DNA of 20,504 nt, taken from the NCBI GenBank assembly GCA_001969505.1, contig LSSK01000949.1, forward strand, positions 1 to 20,504. The letters are read 5' to 3'. The stretch's first letter is position 1. The number at the start of each line of letters is the position of its first letter. The stretch is from Zancudomyces culisetae (lineage: Eukaryota; Kickxellomycota; Harpellomycetes; Harpellales; Legeriomycetaceae). The translations under genes and the position numbers were made by a program. Below the pieces are notes generated by a model, which saw only the letters and a program-made list of their open reading frames with translations, made no database searches and had not been told where the DNA came from. Positions 1-8,608 of this stretch are shown in pieces.

Positions 1-732
1 GTTTGTAGCTATTGTGATTTAAACACAATTATTATCTCCTTTATTGGTGCTGGAAAAAAGTATATACAATATTATAGCAGTTTGGCAATGATAAAAATTC
101 TGATATCACAGCATTTGAATGTGAAAAATAAGTGGACTAAGAAAAATTTTATAAATTATACAAAAAGTCCGTCAATAAAATACTATACTATTCAATAAAA
201 ATTCGAGATTATTGGTACATTTTATTTAATTCTAATCTGATTCAGATAATTATTAGTTTACAAAGTTTAGTGACTAACAATTTGCACACATTACAAAATC
301 AGTAAAATAAAAAAAATAGTAATACATTCAGCAGGTTGTACCAAGTTATAGAATACAAGATGGTTGATATTGTGATCAAAGATAAGGATGTTTTTAAAGG
401 ATGAAGAATACAGAGAAAATTAATAAACTATATCGGATGTATTTGCCGAAAAATGAGCCATTGGTCTTGAAAGAATTACAAAAGAACGCGAATTAAACCT
501 CACTCATCCACACTTTATTTCTCCTTGCGCAAAAGAAAAAGCGTGGAAAAGCATGACTACTTCATAAAGAACGATTACAGAAAACTGATCATAGATATTT
601 GGGGAGAAAGAAGAAGGAGAAGGAGAAGGGGGAAGGGGATAGATTTGAAACTAACAGCATAAAATAGACATCAAATGTAAATCCTGAAAATATAAAATAT
701 AGAAAACGAAATAGATCAAGCACAAAAAGCAA
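1..732. other. 3' flank of the alanyl-tRNA editing gene, no gene supported
   Basis: AT-rich DNA downstream of the minus-strand editing gene. A purine-rich run lies at 599-641. At about 315-493 short open stretches overlap in three plus-strand frames, including an ATG-initiated 30-codon frame at 401-493 (product begins MKNTEKINKLYRMYLP). A frame running into 402-404 could be the end of a gene entering from the left, but no splice model or family supports it. I call nothing here. Confidence 0.5.
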
Positions 733-2436
733 TCAATCCAGTTTTTCCAGAGCAGCATGTAGTTTATCTAATCCTTTCCAGCTACTAGATTTTCCCTGCC
801 ATTTGCAGCCTCTACCACCACCCTTGAGCCCAGAAACCATTTCAGCTGCCACATCAGCGCATTTCTTAACCAACGAATCCTGGTTGCCTACAATAAACAC
901 GGGGCCACCATCATTAGTAGAACCGGCAGAGACAACAACACAAAATGGTCGCTGTGTAGCATCCCCATTACTTTTGATGTATCTGTCGAGCTCAGAGGCA
1001 ATGACGTGAACATAATCCAAGTTTCCATTTTCATAGTGATGAGAAATGATTGTGCTGGCATCGCCATTATCACTATTTCCACTGGTGAGTTTTTGTATCA
1101 TTCCCTGGGCTGTAGACATAGCAAAGTCCTTTAGGATATTTCGAATGGTTTTGTTCATTTCGCGCTGCTGCTTGTTGAGTCTTGTGACTGCATCAGGATG
1201 CCTTTCTGGTGCGTCTGAAAGCAGAATGCTGAGCTTTTTCTCATTTCCAAGTGAAAAGTGGAAAGCATCAATGACTCGTTGACCTACATAGAATGGCACT
1301 TTGATGTTTCCACCACGAACGTTCTCATGGATTCCGAGCTTTACACAAAGAAGGTCGGAAAGTGACTTTACGTGGGTTCCGCAACAAGGGTTATCATCAA
1401 TCGAATCAATTATTACATTTCGGATAAACCCACCCACATAGTCCTTGGGTAGTGATTCGGGTCTGTTCTCCTCGGAAAATTCTACTGTCTTTACTGTAAC
1501 GGGAGTTCCTTTCATAATTGCCTCATTACAACGTCTTTCAACTTCTAGCAATAGTTTTTCATCGACTTTTGTATTTTTATCCAACATTTTTAGTTCGACA
1601 TAGCTTTTGCTCTTTCCCAATTCCCAAGACACCGTATCAAGTTTGTAAGTATCAAATATTGCACTTATCAAATGTTGACCTAGAGTTATAAATACATTAT
1701 TATACATTTGTAGTCTAATCCACGACAATAGCAATAGTTTAAAAGCAAATAGGGGGAGGAAGAAGAGGAACCCACTGTGTAAAACAAAAGCAAAAACATC
1801 AACTTTGTTTGAGTTTTGAAAAGAAAATAGTAAGGAATAGAAACAGAAACTCACCAGAATGCTGCTGCATATGATCCCAGCGTCGCTTGAAATCCAGTTC
1901 AACTTTTACTTTGTCACCGATTTCAAACTTTTTTGGGGATACATGCACTGCACTAAGTCCAGTCCTAAACACTTTTAATATTTCAACTCCATTGATCGTT
2001 CCGTAATCATTTGGCTATAAAAAATAAGAGAATTTATACTCCTTGATGATTTAATTCTATGTGACAATATAACATTTTTCTAAAGAAATGCATGGTTCAG
2101 AATATAAATATAATTTATATAATACCTGTCCTCCTCCTTCAGGAAATAAGACTAAATGTTGATGAATACGATACAATGTCAGTTATGTATGAACTTGTGT
2201 AAATATTTTTTACTTTTACATATATACACTAGTAAATTAGAGTACAAATGTATAAACTAGTAAATGCGAGAGAATGAAAAGGGGAACATACTGGTATCCT
2301 CAAGAATGACTTCATAATTTTCCTCCTCTGCCTTTGGTTTTATACAGCTAGCGACTCTCGTTTCCAGTATTTTTGTGTACGGGCTGATTTGGCACATCAA
2401 GAGCCCTACTGGTTTTGGTGTTATTGCGACCGACAT
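733..2436 (-). CDS. Alanyl-tRNA editing protein, AARSD1/AlaX-like (four exons)
   Basis: Predicted trans-editing enzyme that hydrolyses mischarged Ser- or Gly-tRNA(Ala) in the cytosol; this role is taken from the AlaX/AARSD1 family. Exons on the minus strand are 2436-2292, 2151-2126, 2014-1855 and 1679-733. Introns of 140, 111 and 175 bp have GT-AG ends. The joined frame is 1278 bp, giving 425 residues, close to human AARSD1 (about 412). Seen in the product: EDTILFPEGGGQ (residues about 46-57), RRWDHMQQHSGQH with the zinc motif H109-x3-H113, the second zinc motif C209-CGT-H213, and a glycine-rich C-terminal motif (KGGGRGCKWQGKSSS, about 396-410) typical of the family. The frame running through to an apparent Met at 1902 is intron read-through, because the second half of HxxxH sits across the 1854-1680 intron. 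The start is chosen at 2436 as the first Met before the conserved N-terminus; Met15 is an alternative. Exon 2 is only 26 bp. Confidence 0.93.
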
Positions 2437-2727
2437 TGTTCGATAATGTGTAGCTATTCCACTAAAATCTGATTGTTTCTTTTTAGATAAAACAGAAAAT
2501 GAGTTACAAAATAGATAATAAAAGCAAAGCAAAGCAGCAATGAAAATATGAGGAGTGGGGAAATGGAGAAAGGGGATTGAGTAAAATAAAGCAAAAAAGG
2601 GAAAAATAGGAAAAACGCTTGGATCCGAAAAATGTGATTAAATTAGTTGATTTGTAGATCTGGTTTGCAAAAATAGGTCTGAAATGGATAGTTTCGCAAA
2701 TGTAAGCCACTGGTGGGTTAGTAGTTA

Positions 2728-2795
2728 GGGAGACGGGAAGGGGAAGGGGAAAGGGAAAGGGAAGGGGAAAGGGAAAGGGAAAGGGAAAGGGAAGA
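2728..2795 (+). repeat. G-rich polypurine tract, GGGAAA/GGGGAA type
   Basis: An irregular run of about eleven G3-G4 blocks separated by AA or AAA. The plus strand could form G-quadruplex or, as a polypurine mirror-like tract, triplex DNA. Read on the minus strand it is a CT-block about 300 bp upstream of the editing gene start. CT-rich blocks are common near fungal promoters, so a promoter role is possible but not shown. Confidence 0.75.
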
Positions 2796-2967
2796 AAGAG
2801 AGTTTATTTCAGGGCTTGACAGAAAGGGTGATAGGAAACAAAAGGGGACGTAATTAAAAGAAAATGAATTTATAGGGGAACGAAACAGAAGGCTCAGAAA
2901 TAGCTGGAGAATATTTGGACCTGAGTTACTGTCGCAGCTTTGCCCATACCTTTTTTTCCTGCCTTTC

Positions 2968-2995
2968 CAAAAACAAAAACAAAAACAAAAACAAA
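2968..2995 (+). repeat. (CAAAAA)4 microsatellite
   Basis: Four perfect CAAAAA units at 2968-2991 followed by a partial unit. It is a simple hexanucleotide repeat with no visible function. Confidence 0.85.
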
Positions 2996-3213
2996 TGTGG
3001 AAAATGAAAAAGATGTTTGAAATAAAACAAAATGAAAGCTTGACTGTTGTTTAACAAAAGATGAAATACAATTCTGTAAATGAAAAAACAAAACAGATAA
3101 GTTGGAAATTAAATAGCCAGAAAGGCAAAGGGATGATATCGAAAGTTACAAATTTGAACAAAAAAAAAGAATAAAGTAAAGATAATTCTATCCCCTCGTC
3201 AATCCATATCTAA

Positions 3214-4295
3214 CTATAACGAGACAGCAGGATTGGAAGAGTCGGCTTTTGAGGACTCGGAAACAAAAGCAGAGTTATTTACAAGAGATTCAGCCTCAGA
3301 TTCGGCCTTGACGGCGGCACTAGTGCCATTTGTGGTGACTGTAGAAGTTGAGGATAGTGCGGAATCTGCGGGATTGGAATCTGTTGATGCAGACTTGGAG
3401 GAAGATTTGGTCGTGGTGGCTTGTGGAAGCTCGCCTCTCTTTTCTAGCTCTGCAATTTCTGCAGCAGTTAAAAACCGCCCACCAGGGCCTCGGGGTCTTC
3501 GCATTGCATGTCTATGTCGAGATTCGTGGAGATATGGTTTTCGTTTAATATTCATTTTGTTTTCGGCTGCCATTCGTGCGCGGGCTTCTCTGCGCTTTAG
3601 GATGCGGTGATATTGTTTTGCATTCACATACATGGGTTCTTCTTCACGCTGCCCACTGGCTGCTGCTGCTGCTGCAATTGCTGCTGCAGTTGGATCTTCA
3701 AACCCACCAAGTCCCATAGTTAGACCTGGCTGGCCCTGAATTCCTGTTCCGTTCAGTTTTGGGTTTCCTCGAAGGTGGGATGCTACACCGGCGGTTTGAC
3801 CAGGCTATTGTTGTTATATGAGTATGATGTTTGTTGGTTTTCACTAGATTTTCGATGTTCACTCGTTAAATATAGCTGGAATAGAACATGTCAAAATAAA
3901 AATCTTGATTAACTCTAGTGCAAGAGCATGTTTATTCTGGGTGCGACATACACAAAGTGTAAAAAGCAATAATGATGTCTAAATAGTACAAATAGTTTGA
4001 CTTACGAAGCTGACTGAGGGATCACCCATCTGATATTGATATTGTTGTGCTGTCTATAACAAATTAAGATTTGGTAAGCATTTACACAACATATTCCAAA
4101 GGTACAACTCTCCTCTTCCTTCCCAATTGCTGCTAGATAGAGCTTAGAAATAAAAAAGGATGGATGAGGAGGGGAGGAACCAAGATTACAAAATAAAACA
4201 CTTACTGCACCACCAAAACCTGTTGCTGCCGACATGTATGTTGGATAACTACCTGGATGTGGATGTTTTTGGAAATCGTCTGATGTTTGATTCAT
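3214..4295 (-). CDS. HAP2: CCAAT-binding transcription factor subunit NF-YA (Hap2/HapB)
   Basis: DNA-contacting subunit of the heterotrimeric CCAAT-binding complex, acting in the nucleus with Hap3 and Hap5. Coding exons on the minus strand are 4295-4206, 4053-4006 and 3804-3214. Introns of 152 and 201 bp have GT-AG ends. The joined frame is 729 bp, 242 residues. The conserved core spans about residues 102-158: the subunit-interaction helix with EEPMYVNAKQYHRILKRREA, a 13-residue linker region, then the DNA-binding YLHESRHRHAMRRPRGPGGRF. The text RRPRGPGGRFLTA matches fungal HapB proteins better than animal NF-YA. The N-terminus is short and Q/Y-containing; residues about 85-95 form an alanine run encoded by GCT/GCA repeats; the tail is rich in S, T, N and E. 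The start ATG directly follows an acceptor-like TAATAG, so an upstream intron in the 5' UTR is likely (separate entry). Confidence 0.95.
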
Positions 4296-4740
4296 CTATT
4301 AAAAAGTAGGTGAGAATGGGGGGTGTTTAGTTTAGGTATATAACAATATAGCTGAGATTGTCCTATTTTCTTTGGAGGTTTCTTAATAAGTCTACAAGAT
4401 ATTTAACACCGGTGCAAGATAAAGAAATCAGAACAAGTGCACCAGCAACATATCTCAGCAGCCCGCTTATAGGCCCAAACTTACTCACTCAAGCCCTCAA
4501 TACCGCTTCTGGATCAAAGGTGTATTGAAAAAGAAAAGTATAAACGCGATAAACGACAACTTTGTTGGTTGGCTGCTTTCGCGTACTGTTTAAATTAGTT
4601 TACAGTGCAAAAGAGAAAAAACAACAAAAGTTTTTTTTTTACACTAACCAAAGCCCTCGATTGCTTACCTTTTTGAAGTGTTCTGGATATTTTCAAAGTA
4701 GTTCTATTCGATGAGTTGTAGGAGTTCACTCTTAATAGCG
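4296..4740 (-). promoter_or_regulatory. Probable 5'-UTR exon and intron of NF-YA
   Basis: On the minus strand the sequence CTTCAAAAAG|GTAAGC at 4669/4668 is a strong donor, and TTTTTTAATAG ends at 4296, directly before the ATG. This predicts a 373-bp intron (4668-4296) that ends at the start codon. About 70 nt of minus-strand sequence upstream of the donor contain no ATG, consistent with an untranslated leader. The transcription start is unknown. This is inference from splice signals only. Confidence 0.5.
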
Positions 4741-4845
4741 AATGGTTCGAGTCGTAAAATTTACTATAAAAATTTTTTCTTTATTTTATTCAAGTGTTAT
4801 TTGTTTGCTTGCTAAAGAAGACTTGAAAGCGCTATCTTATAGGTG

Positions 4846-5422
4846 CCAATTGAGCTTGAAATTTTTTGGTAATTATTGTCGAAGAAAAAAAAGCGATAAT
4901 AAGCTTAAGCTAATCAATTTGATTAAAAAAAATAAAAGGTTGTTATTGCTTTCTAGCGAATAAGTTAAGCTGGCTGTATGGATTGAAAAATATTTAACGA
5001 GGAATAAAACGCTAAAATTGGCGAAATGTGAATACCAAATGAAATTACGTTTCTTAGTATTTATATCTTTATAAAGTGCTGTATAACAACATCTTAATTA
5101 ACTCCACCAATTTTTAGTGAATAGAATTGTATTAAAACCTGCGATGCAAAAGTAGTACTACATTCAGTAACTTCAGATTAGAGAGAAAAAAAATTTTTTT
5201 TTTCATGGGTTATACATTGAGTCAATTTGCTTAGCCAATAGCGTTGCTGGTGTTTTGCTTTAATTAAAGGGGTTAATAAAATGATATGGCCTCCAATCAA
5301 AACACGGGTTAATATTATTGGATAGTTATGGAAACACATTTATTGGCTGGTTTTGGTAAATATGTTGCTAATAAAAAATCCAATTAGCGTAAAAACTAAT
5401 TTACATGAATAGCGTAGCCAAT
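4846..5422. promoter_or_regulatory. Cluster of CCAAT boxes, several paired with TAGCG
   Basis: By eye I find CCAAT at 4846, 5107, 5235, 5293, 5380 and 5418 (plus) and ATTGG at 5017, 5317 and 5342 (CCAAT on minus). That is nine in 577 bp, six of them within 188 bp. AGCCAATA occurs three times (5233-5240, 5416-5423 and reversed at 5341-5348), matching the NF-Y preference for RRCCAAT. Four boxes touch or lie within 2 bp of TAGCG: CCAATAGCG (5235), CCAATTAGCG (5380), TAGCGTAGCCAAT (5410) and CGCTAAAATTGG (5010). The cluster lies about 100-700 bp upstream of the probable NF-YA leader exon, on the promoter side of that gene. Confidence 0.5.
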
Positions 5423-5523
5423 AGTTATGTAATATTAGTTTCAATAATAGCCAAATTTTTTTAGGCAATCAATAGGCTTCAAGTGCTAAACAATTATGCA
5501 CGCTGATTTGCTTATTACATTAC

Positions 5524-5745
5524 AAAAAAAAAGAGGGAGCGTACTACAATTGACTACTTAGCGTTATTAAAAATGCAATTTTTATAGCATCAAAAAAAAA
5601 GGAGGGATATTTGTAATTAACGATACTCTGAAGTTTTCTCTCCACGTAAGCAAAAAAGGATGCTTATTTTAAGGAGAAAATGATATACTTGCAATTAAAA
5701 ATGATAGCGATAATTATGCAAAAGGGATAAAAAAAAGAGGGACAC
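5524..5745 (+). repeat. Degenerate repeats: A-tract followed by GAGGGA
   Basis: Runs of seven or more A followed by GAGGGA or GGAGGGA occur with GAGGGA at 5533, 5602 and 5737, spacings of 69 and 135 bp (about two periods). A weaker GGAGAA copy near 5673 sits between them. Downstream of the first three copies a similar T-rich phrase follows (TACTACAATTGA, TATTTGTAATTAA, TACTTGCAATTAA). It looks like a decayed tandem array with a period of 66-78 bp. Confidence 0.35.
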
Positions 5746-5962
5746 AAACCTTTTCCTGGAGTCTAGTGGAGGAAAAAAAAACTCACAGAGCCGAAAATAT
5801 AACCCTAGCATGTGTATTACATGGTGGGTGACCAAAAACTACTAGTGCGTTTTAGCACAGAAAAATAAACCATAATAATAGACATGTGAGATTTATAGCA
5901 ACTTACAATCAGAAGCACTGCCGCTAATCAATGTTCCAAATATGAAATGGAGAAGTTCGTTT

Positions 5963-5989
5963 GTGTTTTGTGTTTTGTGTTTTGTGTTC
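5963..5989 (+). repeat. GTGTTTT heptamer repeat, three copies plus partial
   Basis: Three perfect GTGTTTT units at 5963-5983 and a partial fourth. A short tandem repeat with no visible role. Confidence 0.85.
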
Positions 5990-6681
5990 ATTACAGAAAT
6001 ATCGTGTTAAATAGATTCTTTAAAATAGTTCTAGAATTATGTCTTTGGTATGTGTTCAGTTTGAAAAAAAAAAGTTTGAAAGTTTAAAGGGTTTTTCAGA
6101 ATTAGCCAGCATGTTCATGCAGCAAGGCTCACCAGTGCTCTTTTATTTTATTTTTTAGAAAACATTTGTTGGAGAAACAGCGTATCATAGAGTAAAAATA
6201 GAAAGAAAAAGTGAGAAAAAAAAATCAGTGATTAAAAGAGGAAGTACAAAGCGCTAAAGTGGAATTTGAGAAAATTGAGAATTGCAAATTGAGAATGAAA
6301 CAGTTGAACAACAACTGAAGGCAATATATTTGCAATTTTAGCTTTTGGTTAAAAAGAGGAATAAAGATGGATTGGGTTCAAATGATATTTAAAACAGATT
6401 CTGCTTTTAGAGATGCTGACTAATAAAAGTACTTCATCTCCAAATAAGGTGGATGTTGGGGGGTAAAAAGTAAATAGATGTGACCTATGGCCACAATGGC
6501 GTTTTTGATCTATTATTATAAAAAAGAAACACTAGCTACAAACTATTGATATTTTTTCAAGAACCAGAGTTTGGGGGATTTAAACTCTGATTAGCAATAG
6601 AAAAAGTTTTTATTGAAAGTTTCTATTTAAATCAGGCAACTACTATGAAACACAGATAAAAATAAAAAGTGAAATAGAGTA

Positions 6682-6733
6682 AGAGGATTGGAAGAGAGAA
6701 AGAGGATTGGAAAAGAGAAAGAGGACGAGAAGG
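6682..6733 (+). repeat. 19-bp purine tandem repeat, 2.7 copies
   Basis: AGAGGATTGGAAGAGAGAA at 6682-6700 is followed directly by AGAGGATTGGAAAAGAGAA at 6701-6719 (one mismatch) and a partial copy AGAGGACGAGAAGG. Both full copies contain ATTGG, which is why CCAAT counts in this part should not be read as regulatory. Confidence 0.8.
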
Positions 6734-8226
6734 AACAGGCCGGGGGAGGAAAATACGCCATTTTTAACGATTTTTGCACAATTCTTACATCATATGTGGG
6801 AACCTCCTGGAGTGTACACCAAAACGATCGATTTTTTTCCAAAAATATGCCCATGTATAAATTAGCATAAAAATGCTGAAGTATTTGCGAATGTACTTTC
6901 ACCACACTTTTATTTAATTTTTTTAAATTCGGAATGCCCACCAATTTAAGAAAGAGAATATCAAGATGGCGCTTAGATCTATAAAAGATCTAGCATTGAC
7001 TTTTTTTATTCAACTATTTTTTGTGACTATTACTGGTCGGCTAAAGGCGCGGAGCTGAGTATCCCCCTATTAGCAATTAAAATGTTAAAAGTCATGTGCA
7101 AAGCATTTAGTTCCAAATACACTTACTTTTCACAAGCAGGTGAGCGTGTCAAATATGACGTACAAGGGATTGCTGATGTTTAAACAAGTATGGCTGAAAT
7201 GATGGCTTATTTCAAAATTGGCTGAAAAAAAAGCTTCTCTTAATTACGGAACACAGTTAATTATGACCGCTTTTTTTTAGTTATTATTTTTTAGTGCAAA
7301 ATTTTTGCAATATACTTAGGCTATTTTCAAATAAAGAAAATGGTATCAAGCTTTGTAAATAACAAAGGAAAGGTCAGGTCTTGAACTGTGATTATAATCG
7401 ATATGGATGCAAATGAGAGGAGTTACATAATTCCAACCGTTAGATGTAATCAATAATACCAGCAGAGATATAACAGAAGTTGATAGGAAATAAAGTGGGC
7501 TTACCAAAAAAAAAAAAGTAATGAATGAGGAGGATAAAGCCCATATTTTATGTTATCCAACTTAACCACTATTTTTATCGCGCAATCGTTTTTTTTTTTG
7601 AAAAAGCCATAATGCCATTTACAAAAACAAAATAAATAGTAGTAAAAAACAAGGGTAAACAGAATCATACTTAGTTTATGTAAGGTTAACTAACAAACCT
7701 TGTAAGGTGCGTAACTCGGAATAAGATTATTTTGCTAGTTAGATAACTATAAGCATTAGCACCAAAATATTGGGTTTCCTTTACTAGTGCCAGAAACGCA
7801 ATTTCTTGCAAAAAAAAAATGCGGATTGGAAATATAAAAACACAAATTAGTGGGTTAAAACCAAATACATCGTTTTGATTTACAATCCCTTCGTATACAT
7901 TGCAATTCGGAATACTACTGGTAAGTTTTTTAAAGCAGCATCTGAAATTACAGAAATGTAAAAACCGTTTAATTTTACAAATAATTATGTACCTTTTTAC
8001 AAAAAGTGTTTGAGGAATCAAATCAATTATTTGGGTGTTATAAATGTAAATGTTACTTATCCTATTAGTATTTGTCAAATATATTGTATTACCTGGATCA
8101 CGTAAATTATTATATTTATATTGGGTTTATTTCCTATAACGATAAAAATAAGGAGAATCAATTACATAAAAAGCGACTTGCATTTCAAGTTTTCTACAAT
8201 GCTAATTTGTTGTTGGAACCGTGTTT

Positions 8227-8301
8227 CAAATGATGGTTACTAGTACCAGGAGCTGGCGCAGGTAATGGCCGCATGTGAAAGCTATCATTTGCTCTAGTAA
8301 C
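8227..8301. repeat. Two interleaved 8-bp inverted pairs upstream of PTR2
   Basis: CAAATGAT (8227-8234) pairs with ATCATTTG (8284-8291), and GTTACTAG (8236-8243) pairs with CTAGTAAC (8294-8301). The order is A-B-A'-B', so they cannot form one nested hairpin. The segment between them is locally GC-rich (GGCGCAGG, TGGCCGCATGTG). Possible protein-binding region about 310-380 bp upstream of the PTR2 start. Confidence 0.4.
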
Positions 8302-8345
8302 TGATATGGGAAAAAAACAAAAAAATAATAGGTGGCTTTGTCATT

Positions 8346-8374
8346 GAATCGGTTGGCCACAGTGGGAATCGGTT
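8346..8374 (+). promoter_or_regulatory. GAATCGGTT direct repeat, candidate operator of PTR2
   Basis: GAATCGGTT occurs at 8346-8354 and again at 8366-8374, exactly 20 bp apart, close to two helical turns. It is 235-263 bp before the PTR2 start codon. The intervening DNA contains GGCCAC. No known factor is assigned. Confidence 0.35.
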
Positions 8375-8525
8375 AAAATTTTTTTCTGTGTTAAAATTTG
8401 AAGTAAGCCGGAGGGGTTTGCCACTTTATGTAGCAAGAAATGTGTAGATTGAACTGTACACCCGCAATTGTAGAAAGCTTAGTAATAAAAGAAAGAAAAC
8501 CAAAGCTTCGTGGGCACCAAAAAAT

Positions 8526-8533
8526 TATATAAA
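8526..8533 (+). promoter_or_regulatory. TATA box of PTR2
   Basis: TATATAAAGG begins at 8526, 83 bp before the PTR2 start codon, in a good position for a fungal TATA promoter with a leader of about 30-50 nt. The start context is AAAAATG. Confidence 0.65.
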
Positions 8534-8608
8534 GGACCAGGTCCAGAACGCAGTGGAAACGCTAGGTTTAATTACTGTAGTGATAAAATTTAATATTAAT
8601 AACTAAAA

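Larger units (their letters stand above)
2437..3213. other. Spacer between two minus-strand genes
   Basis: It holds the 3' flank of NF-YA and the presumed promoter of the editing gene. It is dominated by simple sequence: a G-rich polypurine block and a CAAAAA repeat, both listed separately. No convincing coding exon was found; minus-strand open frames at 2504-2710 and 2894-3091 are low-complexity F/S-rich translations of these tracts. Confidence 0.6.
4741..8525. other. Long gene-poor AT-rich spacer between divergent NF-YA and PTR2
   Basis: Nearly 3.8 kb without a recognisable gene. It contains the CCAAT cluster, degenerate A-tract/GAGGGA repeats, two small tandem repeats and the upstream region of PTR2, all listed separately. 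Open frames of 60-130 codons (for example minus 7686-8078 and minus 6627-6944) are compositionally biased and show no motif. A 30-codon frame at 6966-7058 starts MALRSIKDLALTFFIQLFF and is hydrophobic. A perfect inverted repeat TAGATCT-N5-AGATCTA lies at 6974-6992. The whole may be promoter DNA plus decayed sequence. Confidence 0.5.

Noticed and set aside
1680-1902. N-terminal hydrophobic extension of the editing protein implied by the uninterrupted frame
   Set aside because: The region is intron: GTGAGT at 1854 and CTCTAG at 1680 join the two halves of the conserved HxxxH motif in frame.
4742-4963. Plus-strand 73-codon frame next to a GGTTCGAGTCG sequence resembling a tRNA B box
   Set aside because: No matching A box or cloverleaf could be built upstream, and the protein is lysine/leucine-biased low complexity with no motif.
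6627-6944. Minus-strand 105-codon frame
   Set aside because: Its second half is an F/S/L-rich translation of the purine tandem repeat at 6682-6733 and the first half shows no family signature.
6961-6992. AAGATGGCGC resembling a YY1 motif next to a TAGATCT inverted repeat
   Set aside because: YY1 is an animal factor, and a single match with no gene start nearby is not evidence.
7686-8078. Minus-strand 130-codon frame in the long spacer
   Set aside because: Long for chance, but I/F/N-biased, no conserved motif, no promoter or splice context; kept out of the feature list.
4741-8608. Transposon or integrated element as explanation of the gene-poor spacer
   Set aside because: I saw no terminal repeats, target duplications, or transposase, integrase or reverse-transcriptase motifs in any frame.
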